A DNA stretch of 64,000 nt, taken from positions 52,348-116,347 of the forward strand of contig CACFAI010000004.1 in NCBI GenBank assembly GCA_902564265.1. The letters run 5' to 3'. Position numbers and translations under genes: made by a program. Below are positions 7,349-16,960 of the stretch, piece by piece. The notes beneath the pieces are model-generated. The model made no database searches. It was not told where the DNA came from and saw only the letters and a list, made by a program, of their open reading frames with translations. Every line of letters starts with the position of its first letter. Within the stretch, counting starts at the first letter, position 1. The DNA comes from an uncultured Pelagibacteraceae bacterium. GTDB lineage: Bacteria; Pseudomonadota; Alphaproteobacteria; Pelagibacterales; Pelagibacteraceae.

Positions 7349-8788
7349 ATGACAATTAATTTTAAAACACCAGAGATAAAAGAGCTCAAACCTAGAATAC
7401 TGGTTTTAGGTGTAGGTGGCGCTGGAGGAAATGCGATTAACAAAATGATTGAGAGTGGACTTCAAGGGGTTGAATTTGTTGCAGTAAATACAGATGCACA
7501 AGATTTAATCCATAGTAAAGCAAAAGCAAAAATACAAATTGGTTTAAATTTAACAAAGGGCCTTGGAGCTGGGGCAAAAATTGATATTGGTCAAGCTGCT
7601 GCAGACGAGTCATTAAATGAAATAGTAAATTGTTTGCAAGGAGCAAACATGGTTTTTATAACTGCAGGAATGGGTGGTGGAACAGGAACTGGTTCTGCTC
7701 ATGTAATTGCTCGAGCTGCAAAGGAACTAAATATCTTAACAGTAGGTGTTGTAACTTTGCCCTTCCTATATGAGGGGTCATCTAAAATGAGAAGGGCTCA
7801 GCAAGGTCTTGAGGAATTAAGAAAACATGTGGATACTATTATAGTAGTTCCTAATCAAAATTTATTTAAAATTGCAAATGAGCACACAGGTTTTGAAGAA
7901 GCATTTGAACTCTCAAATGATGTTCTTTTACAAGGTGTTCAAAGTGTTACAGATTTAATGGTACGTCCTGGTCTAGTAAATCTAGATTATGCTGATGTTG
8001 AAACTATCATGAGTTCAATGGGTAAAGCGATGATGGGCACAGGAGAAGCAGAGGGTGAGGGCAGAGCTTTAAAAGCCGCAGAGCAAGCTATGACCAATCC
8101 TCTTATCGATGATTATTCTTTGAAAAGTGCGAAAGGTTTACTTATCAATATAACGGCAAAAAAACCTACACTTTTTGAAGTTGATGAGGTTGTTAAAAAA
8201 ATAACTTCTGAGGTTGATGCAGAAGTTGAATTTATTAAGGGCTGTATAATTGATCCATCATTAGAGGAAAAATTTAGAGTATCTATTGTTGCAACTTCAT
8301 TAGATGGTCAACAACCTGAGTCAAAATCAGTTATCAATATGGTGCATAGAATTCAAAACCGAAATCCTGGTTATTCAGATTTCTCAAACATGAAAACTAA
8401 TCACTCTTTTGAAATCAATAAAGGATTATCCACAAGTGGCGCAAATGCCTTAAAAATAGAAACAAATGATATTAAAGTTTCAGAAAAAGATTTGATTTCT
8501 TCTATGATAGATGAAAAAATGGCAGTTGAAAATCCTGTATTAAGTGAAGATGAAAGTGTGGAGAACTCTTTAGAAGAAAAACTTATACTTAACGATAATG
8601 ATGTAAATACATCGGGCGATGAATCTAATGGACTTGAAAATTTTAATTTAGATGCACAGGATCCTCAACTATTTGATGATAATCACAGTATAATCTCTGA
8701 TCACGAGACAAATATAAATGAAGATAGTGATACAGATGAGGAAGATGAACTGGAAATACCAGCATTTTTAAGAAGACAAAAAAATTAA
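7349..8788 (+). CDS. ftsZ: Cell division protein FtsZ
   Basis: The tubulin-like GTPase that forms the division ring. Residues 1-330 make the GTPase core with N-terminal GVGGAGGNA (21-29) and the tubulin signature GGGTGTGSA (109-117). A variable acidic linker of about 130 residues follows. It ends in the conserved C-terminal peptide LEIPAFLRRQ (468-477), the part that in other bacteria binds FtsA subdomain 2B and other partners. The length of 479 is within the alphaproteobacterial range. Its position between mraZ and rsmH is atypical, since ftsZ usually follows ftsQ-ftsA; there is no second copy behind ftsA in this cluster. Confidence 0.98.
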   Translation: MTINFKTPEIKELKPRILVLGVGGAGGNAINKMIESGLQGVEFVAVNTDAQDLIHSKAKAKIQIGLNLTKGLGAGAKIDIGQAAADESLNEIVNCLQGANMVFITAGMGGGTGTGSAHVIARAAKELNILTVGVVTLPFLYEGSSKMRRAQQGLEELRKHVDTIIVVPNQNLFKIANEHTGFEEAFELSNDVLLQGVQSVTDLMVRPGLVNLDYADVETIMSSMGKAMMGTGEAEGEGRALKAAEQAMTNPLIDDYSLKSAKGLLINITAKKPTLFEVDEVVKKITSEVDAEVEFIKGCIIDPSLEEKFRVSIVATSLDGQQPESKSVINMVHRIQNRNPGYSDFSNMKTNHSFEINKGLSTSGANALKIETNDIKVSEKDLISSMIDEKMAVENPVLSEDESVENSLEEKLILNDNDVNTSGDESNGLENFNLDAQDPQLFDDNHSIISDHETNINEDSDTDEEDELEIPAFLRRQKN

Positions 8789-8806
8789 TGGTCTTCGAAA
8801 AAATAA

Positions 8807-9811
8807 ATGAGTGCCACTATTTCACCGGAAAAAATTTTTCATTATCCGGTACTTCTAAATGAAGTAATAAATATTATAACCCCTCAAAATGGTGGCACTT
8901 TTATAGATTGTACTTTTGGTCAAGGTGGTTACTCAAAAAAAATATTGGAATATCCAAACACTAAAGTCATAGCTATTGATAGAGATAAAAATTCGATTCA
9001 AATTGCATCAGACTTAAAACAAAAGTTTAAAGGGAGATTTTCTTTTCATAACATTAAGTTTAGCCAAATAAAAGATTTGAAAATTGATGACGAGGTAAAA
9101 GGTATAATTTTTGATTTTGGGTATTCTCTCAATCAAGTTAAAAACCATTCAACAGGTCTATCATTTGAAAGTACTGGTGAGCTTAATATGAAAATGGGCT
9201 TAAACGATTTTTCTGCGAAAGACGTTATAAACAAGTTAGATCAAAGAGAACTAGAGCAAATTTTTAAATATTTTGGTGAGGAAAAAAATTCAAAGCTAAT
9301 CTCTAAAAAAATTGTTTTTGAACGAAAAAGGAGAAATTTAAATACTCAGGATTTGGTTAATATAGTTAAAACTGCAAAAAAAAAATATTATACAAAAACT
9401 AACCCAGCAACCAAAGTGTTCCAAGCTTTGAGAATTTTTGTAAACAAAGAAATAAGTGAACTTACAAAAAGTTTGAAAGAATCTGCAAGTATTGTAAGTC
9501 AAAATGGAATTATAATAACTGTATCGTTTCATTCTTTAGAGGACAAGATTTGTAAATTTTTTTTTAATAATCTTTCAAAACAAGATAAAGGTTCTAGGTA
9601 CTTACCGGAAAAAAAATCATTAAAAAAGCCATTTATTTTTGTTACGAAAAAACCTATCAAGCCAACTCCTCAAGAATTAAAATTAAATCCGCCATCAAGA
9701 TCTGCAAAATTAAGAGCAATAAAGAAAATTGGTACATATGAAAATGATAGTAATGTATTTTCAAAATATGAAGATTTATTAAACATTGAAAAATTTTCTG
9801 AAAAATTATGA
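8807..9811 (+). CDS. rsmH: 16S rRNA (cytosine-1402-N4)-methyltransferase RsmH (MraW)
   Basis: A 334-residue SAM-dependent enzyme that methylates C1402 in the decoding region of 16S rRNA. Markers are HYPVLLNEV (12-20), the SAM-binding DCTFGQGGYS (34-43), IDRD (57-60), the helical insertion domain in the middle, and the C-terminal SFHSLEDKICKFF with NPPSRSAKLRA near the end. It starts 18 bases after ftsZ and overlaps ftsL by four bases (ATGA), as in many dcw clusters. Confidence 0.96.
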   Translation: MSATISPEKIFHYPVLLNEVINIITPQNGGTFIDCTFGQGGYSKKILEYPNTKVIAIDRDKNSIQIASDLKQKFKGRFSFHNIKFSQIKDLKIDDEVKGIIFDFGYSLNQVKNHSTGLSFESTGELNMKMGLNDFSAKDVINKLDQRELEQIFKYFGEEKNSKLISKKIVFERKRRNLNTQDLVNIVKTAKKKYYTKTNPATKVFQALRIFVNKEISELTKSLKESASIVSQNGIIITVSFHSLEDKICKFFFNNLSKQDKGSRYLPEKKSLKKPFIFVTKKPIKPTPQELKLNPPSRSAKLRAIKKIGTYENDSNVFSKYEDLLNIEKFSEKL

Positions 9812-10074
9812 AAAAATATATAATCTTTTTTTGTATTGTTTCTCTGATTATCACTACATCAATTGTTAAATCTTCCACGAGACAACTAGAAAAAAACGTA
9901 TTTATACTCGAAGAGGAAGTGGGAATTTTAGAAGAAAAATTAAATTTTTTGATTCTTGAAAATGATTATTTAAGTAATCCAGAAAGATTAAATGGATTTA
10001 AAGAAAAATTGTTTAAAGATAAATTTTTTCCAATAGATCCAAACAATATTAGAAAGATAGATACTAATGAATGA
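9808..10074 (+). CDS. ftsL: FtsL-like division protein
   Basis: An 88-residue single-pass protein: a membrane segment at about 4-20, then a short coiled coil (RQLEKNVFILEEEVGILEEKLNFLILEND, about 25-53), the build of FtsL, which pairs with FtsB and FtsQ to activate FtsW-FtsI. Sequence identity to known FtsL is too low to see directly; the call rests on size, topology and position between rsmH and ftsI, overlapping both (ATGA at the start, 8 bases at the end). Confidence 0.82.
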   Translation: MKKYIIFFCIVSLIITTSIVKSSTRQLEKNVFILEEEVGILEEKLNFLILENDYLSNPERLNGFKEKLFKDKFFPIDPNNIRKIDTNE

Positions 10075-11725
10075 TAATAAAAAAAGATTATACATAATCG
10101 AAAATGAAAATAGTTTTAAATTTTCTGAAAAAAAAAGGGTAGTTTCCTTTAATAGAGTTGCATTTTTATTTTTTTTCATTCTTTTCATGTTTTTACTTTA
10201 TTCAACTAAGATTGTATATTTAGGGTCTAGCAGTCCAAAGCAAAAATTTCAAACTACTAACAAAATTAATAACCATCGTGCTGATATTATTGATACCGAT
10301 GGAAGGTTTATCGCTAAATCAGTAACTACTTATAATGTTGGAATTAAACCAAATTTAATTAATGATAAAAAAAAATTTTTGTTGAAATTAAAATATTCAT
10401 TTCCTGAATTAGACTTTAAAAAAGTAGAAAGTAATATTGATAAGAAAAAGTTTTTTTATTTAAAAAAAAAACTTACACCTCAAAAATCAGAAGAAATAAA
10501 ATTATTAGGTGAAAAGTCTATAATTCTTGAACCAAAAATTACAAGAATTTATCCTGATAACAATTTATTTTCACATACAGTGGGTCAGATAGACGATGAA
10601 AATTTTGGAGTGTCAGGTATTGAGAAGAGCTTTGATAATTACCTCAAAACAAACACAGAACCTCTTACTATGACTTTAGATAAAGAAATTCAATTTTTAA
10701 TCAGACAAGAACTACTTAATTCTGAAGAAATTTTCAAAAATGTTGGAAGTGCAAGTATCTTAATGAATATTAATAGTGGGGAGATACTATCATTAGTATC
10801 TTTACCTGACTTTGACATAAATAAACGTAAAAATATTTTTGATAAAAAGTACATAAACAGGGTAACTAAAGGAGTTTATGAATTTGGATCTGTTTTTAAG
10901 ACATTTACAATTGCAGCAGGATTTGATGAAAAATTAATTGAACCTGAGGACATGTTCAATAATCTTGAAAAAAAAATTAAATGTGGTGGCAGAACAATTT
11001 CAGAGTATGATGAAAGTTTATCACAAAATTTGTCTGTTGAGGAAATTTTGATTAAATCTGGAAATATAGGATCGGTCAAAATAGGTCAAAAGATAGGTGT
11101 TGATAAGATTAAAAATTTTTTAAATCGTATTGGCATACTCGGCGATATTAAATTTGATATTACAGAAATTGGAACGCCGATCCCTTTTAATTGGGGAAAG
11201 TGTAAACTTTTTACTGTTTCTTTTGGTCATGGTATTACAACGACACTTCTGCAGCTTGCTAAAGGTTATGCAATAGTATCAAACGGTGGCTACGATATAA
11301 CACCGACTTTAGTTAAAGGTAAGAATATAAATTATGAAAAAAAAAGAAGAGTACTAAGTAATGATGTAAGTTTGAAAATAAATCAAATTTTGAGAAGAGT
11401 CGTTACAGATGGAACTGCAAGCTTAGCTGATGTGAAAGGATATGATGTTGGAGGAAAAACTGGTACTGCACGAATGGTGGAAAACGGAGAGTATACTAAA
11501 AAAAAAATAAATACCTTTGTATCAATTTTTCCAACAAATGAGCCAAAATATGTTTTAATTGTCATGTTGGAAGACACTAAACTATCCAAAGACTATGTTT
11601 ATAAGTATCGAAACAAACCAGGTTCATTTGTTGGTACACCCTTTAATACTGCCGGATGGACTTCAGTAGAAGTGGCTGCAAAAATAATAGAAAAAATAGG
11701 ACCTATTTTAGCCACAAAATACTAA
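10067..11725 (+). CDS. ftsI: Peptidoglycan transpeptidase FtsI (PBP3)
   Basis: A 552-residue division-specific penicillin-binding protein that cross-links septal peptidoglycan in the periplasm. A cytoplasmic start and one membrane helix (about 27-47) are followed by the PBP dimerisation domain (HRADIIDTDG...) and the transpeptidase domain with S275-V-F-K278 (SxxK), SGN (near 331) and K464-T-G. All three active-site motifs are intact. It lies between ftsL and the murEF fusion; ftsW, its glycosyltransferase partner, is downstream in the same operon. Confidence 0.96.
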   Translation: MNDNKKRLYIIENENSFKFSEKKRVVSFNRVAFLFFFILFMFLLYSTKIVYLGSSSPKQKFQTTNKINNHRADIIDTDGRFIAKSVTTYNVGIKPNLINDKKKFLLKLKYSFPELDFKKVESNIDKKKFFYLKKKLTPQKSEEIKLLGEKSIILEPKITRIYPDNNLFSHTVGQIDDENFGVSGIEKSFDNYLKTNTEPLTMTLDKEIQFLIRQELLNSEEIFKNVGSASILMNINSGEILSLVSLPDFDINKRKNIFDKKYINRVTKGVYEFGSVFKTFTIAAGFDEKLIEPEDMFNNLEKKIKCGGRTISEYDESLSQNLSVEEILIKSGNIGSVKIGQKIGVDKIKNFLNRIGILGDIKFDITEIGTPIPFNWGKCKLFTVSFGHGITTTLLQLAKGYAIVSNGGYDITPTLVKGKNINYEKKRRVLSNDVSLKINQILRRVVTDGTASLADVKGYDVGGKTGTARMVENGEYTKKKINTFVSIFPTNEPKYVLIVMLEDTKLSKDYVYKYRNKPGSFVGTPFNTAGWTSVEVAAKIIEKIGPILATKY

Positions 11726-11739
11726 GAATTTAAAAAAAG

Positions 11740-14568
11740 ATGTTATTGGGTAAATTAATTAAAAATATAAAGCCAGCCTATAAATCTATTAAATTTAATA
11801 ATATTAGATTTAACAGCAAAGATTGTAAAACAAATGATATTTTTTTTTCTATTCAGGGAAATAAAATAAATGGAAATAGTTATATTGAAGAAGCTATAAG
11901 AAATGGCTCAAAAATTATTGTTTCAAACTTAAATTTTGAGGGATTTAATAAAGAGAAAATTTTATTTATAAAAAGTAAAAATCCAAGAAAAACATTAGCA
12001 GAGGCCGCAAGTAATCTCTATACAAAAAAACCTAAAAATATTATCGCTATAACTGGTACAAACGGCAAAACTTCAATAGCGAATTTTTTCTATCAAATAT
12101 TGTCTCTCAGCAAAAAAAAAGCTGCCGCTGTTGGAACTTTGGGGGTTTTATCAAAAAAAATTAAGTTAAAGACAAATAATACAACAATAGACCCCCTTAA
12201 GATGCATTACATTCTTCAGAAATTAAAAAATTTTAAAATCGATAACGTAATTATAGAGGCATCAAGTCATGGTTTAAGACAAAATAGATTGGATGGAATA
12301 GATTTTAAAACCGCATTGTTTACAAACTTGTCAAGAGATCATCTTGATTATCATAAAACATTTAAAAATTATTTGAATTCTAAACTTATTCTTTTTAATA
12401 AATTATTACTTTATAAAGGAAATATAATTTTTGAAAATGGAATATCTCAAGAAAAAGAACTTAAAAAAATTTCAAAAAAAAAAAGGTTGAAAATCTTTAA
12501 AATAGGTAGTGAAAATTCCTTCATTAACTTAAAAAAAATACAAAAAATCAACGATAAAAAAAGAATTAATTTTAGTCTTTTTAAGAAGGATTATACATTT
12601 AATTCCTATCTAATTGGAAGTATTCAGATAAAAAATTTACTTTTTGCGGTTTTGGCTGCATATTTATCAGGCATAAAGATTGATACCATTCTTAAGAATG
12701 TAAGTAAGATTAAACCTGTCAAAGGAAGATTAGAACAGATTGGTAAATTAAGGAATAAATCAAGAGTAATACTTGATTATGCACATACTCCAGATGCTTT
12801 AAAAACAGTCATATCAAACATAAAAGAAGATTACCCATTAAGTAAAATTTCATTAGTATTTGGATGTGGAGGGGACAGAGATAAAACCAAGAGACCTTTA
12901 ATGGGCGGTATTGCAAATAAGTATTGTGATAAAATATATTTAACAGACGATAATCCAAGATTTGAAAACCCTAAAGCAATAAGAGATCAGATAAAGAGGA
13001 AAATTAAGAAAAAAAAATATGTCGAAATTTCTTCGCGGGCCGATGCTATTTCAAAAGCTGTTAACGAATTAAATTCAGGTGATGTTTTAATTGTTGCTGG
13101 GAAGGGACATGAAAATTATCAAGAATATAAAAATAAATCTTTTTTCTCAGACAAATTTGAGATTATTAAGGCTATTAGAAAAAAAAATAATTTGTTATCG
13201 AATTCACTAAAAACAAATATTTTAACAGAAACTTTCAACAAAAAAGTTTTAAATAAAAAAATTCATATAAATTCGGTGTCTTTAAACTCTAAAGAAGTTA
13301 AAAAAAATTCAGTTTTTTTTGGAGTGAAAGGTCAAAAATTTGATGGAAACAAGTTTGGAATTGAGGCGATAAAAAATAATGCAATTATTGCAATTACAAA
13401 TAAAAAATCTGAAAATTCTAGAAATATATTTAGTAAAAATCCTCTTGGGAAACTAAATAAATTTAGCTCAGTTTATAGAAAGTCTTTAGACAGTAATTAC
13501 ATTGCAATAACAGGATCTGCTGGAAAGACATCGGTAAAAGACTTAACTGGATTTTGTCTCAATAAATTAGACAAAACATATTACTCAAAAAATTCATTTA
13601 ATAATAAATATGGTGTGCCTTTAAGTATAATAAATTCACCTCAATCAACAAAGTTTTCAGTTTTAGAGGTAGGAATGGATAAAAAAGGAGAAATAGACAG
13701 TTTAACAAAGTTAATAAGACCCAATCTTGGTTTAATTACAAATATCTCATACGCTCATATTAAGAATTTTAAGAAATTAGATGAGATTGCAAAAGCTAAG
13801 GGTGAAATAATAAACAATATTTTTCCCTCAGGCACAATGATTCTAAATAGAGACGATAAATACTGTAATTATTTTATTTCAAAGACAAAAATGAGAAATT
13901 TAAATATTATTACTTTTAGCAAAAAAAATAAATCAGCCGACATTACCTACCTTGATAAAAGAAAAAAAAATAAAAATGAATTTCTATGTAAATTTTTGAT
14001 AAATAATAAAATTAAATTTTTTATAATTCCCAATTATTTAATAGATTTCAAAGAAAATATTTTATCTACACTAAGCATTATAACTAATTATTTTAATATA
14101 GATGCATTGCCTGAAAATTTATTTTTAAATTTCAAAATTTCGCAAAGTAGAGGTTCTGTAATTAAATATAAAAAAGGAAAAAAAAATTTAACTATTATTG
14201 ATGAAAGTTATAATTCAAATCCACTTTCGTTTAAATTTGCATTAGAAAGATTTGATAAAAGTTATAAATATAGTAAAAAAAAATTTATCTTAATTGGAAA
14301 TATGCTTGAATTAGGAAAATTTTCAAAAAAACTTCATATTAAAATTGCGAAATATATTAATAAATCTAAGATAAATAAAACTTTTGTTTATGGCAACTAT
14401 ACAAAACATACATTTAACAAATTAAAACCACAAATGAGAGGCAAAATATTGAACAATAAATTAGAGATTTTGAATTTGATAAAAAAACAATTACCTAATA
14501 ACAGTTTTTTAATGATAAAAGGATCTAACTCAACTGGATTAAATAAGATTATTAAAAATTTAAAATAA
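11740..14568 (+). CDS. murEF: Fused MurE-MurF: UDP-MurNAc-tripeptide ligase plus D-Ala-D-Ala adding enzyme
   Basis: One 942-residue ORF holds two complete Mur ligases. Residues 1 to about 485 are MurE, with P-loop GTNGKT (106-111) and DNPR (404-407), the signature of enzymes that add meso-diaminopimelate. From about 500 the N-terminal domain of MurF begins (SVSLNSKEVKKNSVFFGVKG, 512-531), followed by P-loop GSAGKT (592-597) and the rest of MurF to the end. Both ATP sites look intact, so the product should add residue 3 and then D-Ala-D-Ala to the stem peptide. There is no stop or shift at the junction. It overlaps mraY by one base. Confidence 0.95.
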   Translation: MLLGKLIKNIKPAYKSIKFNNIRFNSKDCKTNDIFFSIQGNKINGNSYIEEAIRNGSKIIVSNLNFEGFNKEKILFIKSKNPRKTLAEAASNLYTKKPKNIIAITGTNGKTSIANFFYQILSLSKKKAAAVGTLGVLSKKIKLKTNNTTIDPLKMHYILQKLKNFKIDNVIIEASSHGLRQNRLDGIDFKTALFTNLSRDHLDYHKTFKNYLNSKLILFNKLLLYKGNIIFENGISQEKELKKISKKKRLKIFKIGSENSFINLKKIQKINDKKRINFSLFKKDYTFNSYLIGSIQIKNLLFAVLAAYLSGIKIDTILKNVSKIKPVKGRLEQIGKLRNKSRVILDYAHTPDALKTVISNIKEDYPLSKISLVFGCGGDRDKTKRPLMGGIANKYCDKIYLTDDNPRFENPKAIRDQIKRKIKKKKYVEISSRADAISKAVNELNSGDVLIVAGKGHENYQEYKNKSFFSDKFEIIKAIRKKNNLLSNSLKTNILTETFNKKVLNKKIHINSVSLNSKEVKKNSVFFGVKGQKFDGNKFGIEAIKNNAIIAITNKKSENSRNIFSKNPLGKLNKFSSVYRKSLDSNYIAITGSAGKTSVKDLTGFCLNKLDKTYYSKNSFNNKYGVPLSIINSPQSTKFSVLEVGMDKKGEIDSLTKLIRPNLGLITNISYAHIKNFKKLDEIAKAKGEIINNIFPSGTMILNRDDKYCNYFISKTKMRNLNIITFSKKNKSADITYLDKRKKNKNEFLCKFLINNKIKFFIIPNYLIDFKENILSTLSIITNYFNIDALPENLFLNFKISQSRGSVIKYKKGKKNLTIIDESYNSNPLSFKFALERFDKSYKYSKKKFILIGNMLELGKFSKKLHIKIAKYINKSKINKTFVYGNYTKHTFNKLKPQMRGKILNNKLEILNLIKKQLPNNSFLMIKGSNSTGLNKIIKNLK

Positions 14569-15653
14569 TGCTCTATAATATACTCACAAGCTATTCGGAT
14601 ACATATACATTCCTAAATTTTTTTAATTTTTTAACTGTGAGAACAGGACTAGCCGTGATTACTGCAATGATCATAGTTTTTCTAATTGGAGACAAGTTTA
14701 TAAAATTTTTTTCTTTAAAACAAATTACAAATCCCATTCGCTCTGACGGGCCTGAAGATCATTTAATCAAAAAAATTGGAACACCTACTATGGGTGGAGT
14801 TTTAATATTAATAGGTTTATTTACTGGTGTTTTTTTGTGGGCAGATTTATTAAATCCATATAATTGGTTATTGATATTCATCACTTTATCCTTTGGAATT
14901 TTAGGAGCATTCGATGATTACAAAAAGATTAGAAATAATAACTCAAGTGGAATTTCTTCAAAATTAAAAATATTGATTCAAATTTTTCTTTGTCTAATTT
15001 CATTAATTATTTTTTATAAATTTATAGACTCTGACATTAAAACTAATTTGTATTTTCCATTTTTTAAAAATTTAGTAATTAACTTAGGATGGTTTTTTAT
15101 ACCTTTTTATTTGTTTGTAATTGTTGGATCCTCTAATGCAGTAAATCTAACAGATGGTTTGGATGGATTAGCCACCGTTCCCGTTATACTTGTTGCGGGC
15201 TGTTTTGGTTTTATAAGTTATGTGTCAGGAAATGTTATTTTTGCAGACTATTTATTAATTCCTTACATAGAGGGTGTTGGAGAAGTTGCGGTTTTTTGTG
15301 GAGCAATCATTGGAGCCTCAATTGGTTTTTTATGGTTTAATGCACCACCTGCTAAAATATTTATGGGGGATACAGGTTCATTGGCTTTAGGAGGGTCTTT
15401 AGGTGCGGTTGGAATAACAACAAAACATGAGATAGTGTTAGCTATTACCGGTGGACTATTTGTATTAGAGGCAATTTCAGTGATTGTACAAGTTGTTTCA
15501 TTCAAACTAACAGGTAAAAGAATTTTTATGATGGCACCAATTCATCATCACTTTGAAAAAAAAGGTTGGGCTGAGTCTACAATAGTCATAAGATTTTGGA
15601 TTATATCTCTTATTTTGGCGATGATTGGTCTAGCCACTTTAAAACTTAGATGA
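14568..15653 (+). CDS. mraY: Phospho-MurNAc-pentapeptide translocase MraY
   Basis: A 361-residue polytopic enzyme that transfers phospho-MurNAc-pentapeptide to undecaprenyl phosphate to make lipid I. Visible are about ten membrane helices and the conserved cytoplasmic loops: GTPTMGG near 75, DDYKKI, NAVNLTDGLDGLA near 193, FMGDTGSLALGG near 265, and the histidine loop PIHHHFEKKGW near 325. It overlaps murEF by one base and murD by four (ATGA), so translation is probably coupled. Confidence 0.97.
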   Translation: MLYNILTSYSDTYTFLNFFNFLTVRTGLAVITAMIIVFLIGDKFIKFFSLKQITNPIRSDGPEDHLIKKIGTPTMGGVLILIGLFTGVFLWADLLNPYNWLLIFITLSFGILGAFDDYKKIRNNNSSGISSKLKILIQIFLCLISLIIFYKFIDSDIKTNLYFPFFKNLVINLGWFFIPFYLFVIVGSSNAVNLTDGLDGLATVPVILVAGCFGFISYVSGNVIFADYLLIPYIEGVGEVAVFCGAIIGASIGFLWFNAPPAKIFMGDTGSLALGGSLGAVGITTKHEIVLAITGGLFVLEAISVIVQVVSFKLTGKRIFMMAPIHHHFEKKGWAESTIVIRFWIISLILAMIGLATLKLR

Positions 15654-16957
15654 AATCTACAAAGATATTCTTTCAGAATAAAAAAATTTTAATTTATGGA
15701 TATGGTAAAACTGGCAAATCGGCCTTTAACTTTTTGAAAAAAAAAAATGATTTAAAAGTGTTTGATGATAATTTACCTTTGACAAGTCTTCCTTATAACA
15801 AAAAGTTTACCATAGGAAGTGATAGGGTAAGCAACTTTGATTATGTTTTATTAAGTCCTGGGATAAATTATAGAAATTGTTTATTATCAAATGAAATTAT
15901 AAAAAATAAAGAAAAAATCATATCCGATTTGGATGTATTTTATAAAAGTTTTCCAGAAAATTTTTTTATCACAATTACAGGAACAAATGGAAAATCAACA
16001 ACTTGCAAACTTTTATATCAAGTTCTTAAATCTCAAGGAATTCATACAAAATTGGTGGGCAATATTGGAAAATCGATTTTATCAAAATATCATTTTTCTA
16101 AAAAAACATTATTTGTAGTTGAGACTTCTTCTTATCAAATCGAATATAGCAAATATTATAAAACAAATTTAGCAGCGATTTTAAATGTTTCGATAGATCA
16201 TCTAGAAAGACATGGTAATTTCAAAAATTACGTCAGAAGTAAAATCAAGCTTATTTTAATGCAAAATAAAAGTTCTAGTGCTTTTATTGAAAAAAAAAAT
16301 AAAATTATTGATAAAATCTTAAACAAAAAAAAAATAAATTCAAAAGTTTTAAAAGTTGATGAGAAAATTTATTTAAAATTTCAAAGATTAATTAAAAATA
16401 ATTATCTTAATAATAGTGTTAATCAAAAAAATCTTATCTTTATTTTTAATATTTGCAATTTTTTAAAAATTAATTTGATAAAGATTATACCTACATTAAA
16501 TAAATTTAAGGCTTTAAGATTTAGAAATGAAATTGTGCTTAATAATAAAAATATCAAAATAATAAATGACTCAAAATCAACCTCGTTTTCTTCCACACAA
16601 GAATTAATAGACATTAAAAGGAAAACTTTCTGGATTTTAGGAGGATTACCAAAAAAAGGAGATAAATTTACGTTAAGTAAAAAAGATTGCTTTAATTTAA
16701 GAGCCTATATATTTGGAAAAAATGCTGATTTTTTTGCAAAAAGACTTAAAGATAAAGTCTATTATCAAAAGTTTAATAATATGACTTCTGCAATAAAGAA
16801 AATTAAAATTGACTTAAAAAAAGTACATAAGTCAAAAGAAAAAATTATTCTTTTTAGTCCTGCTTCAGCTTCTTTCGATAATTTCAAAAATTTTGAGGAT
16901 AGAGGAAGATATTTTAATTCTCAATTAAGAAAAATCCGTATTAATGGGAAAAATTAA
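15650..16957 (+). CDS. murD: UDP-MurNAc-L-alanine:D-glutamate ligase MurD
   Basis: A 435-residue cytoplasmic Mur ligase that adds D-glutamate. An N-terminal Rossmann-like UDP-binding domain (IYGYGKTGKSA, 15-25) is followed by the ATP-binding P-loop GTNGKST (111-117) and the C-terminal domain with NDSKSTSF and ILGGLPKKGD. The sequence is lysine-rich and lightly conserved outside the motifs, as is usual for this A/T-rich genome. Placed between mraY and ftsW, as in the standard dcw order. Confidence 0.94.
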   Translation: MKSTKIFFQNKKILIYGYGKTGKSAFNFLKKKNDLKVFDDNLPLTSLPYNKKFTIGSDRVSNFDYVLLSPGINYRNCLLSNEIIKNKEKIISDLDVFYKSFPENFFITITGTNGKSTTCKLLYQVLKSQGIHTKLVGNIGKSILSKYHFSKKTLFVVETSSYQIEYSKYYKTNLAAILNVSIDHLERHGNFKNYVRSKIKLILMQNKSSSAFIEKKNKIIDKILNKKKINSKVLKVDEKIYLKFQRLIKNNYLNNSVNQKNLIFIFNICNFLKINLIKIIPTLNKFKALRFRNEIVLNNKNIKIINDSKSTSFSSTQELIDIKRKTFWILGGLPKKGDKFTLSKKDCFNLRAYIFGKNADFFAKRLKDKVYYQKFNNMTSAIKKIKIDLKKVHKSKEKIILFSPASASFDNFKNFEDRGRYFNSQLRKIRINGKN

Positions 16958-16960
16958 GAA

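Noticed and set aside
13180..13260. Missing stop or frameshift between murE and murF
   Set aside because: Both domains are in one continuous frame with a plausible linker and intact active sites; a true fusion is simpler.
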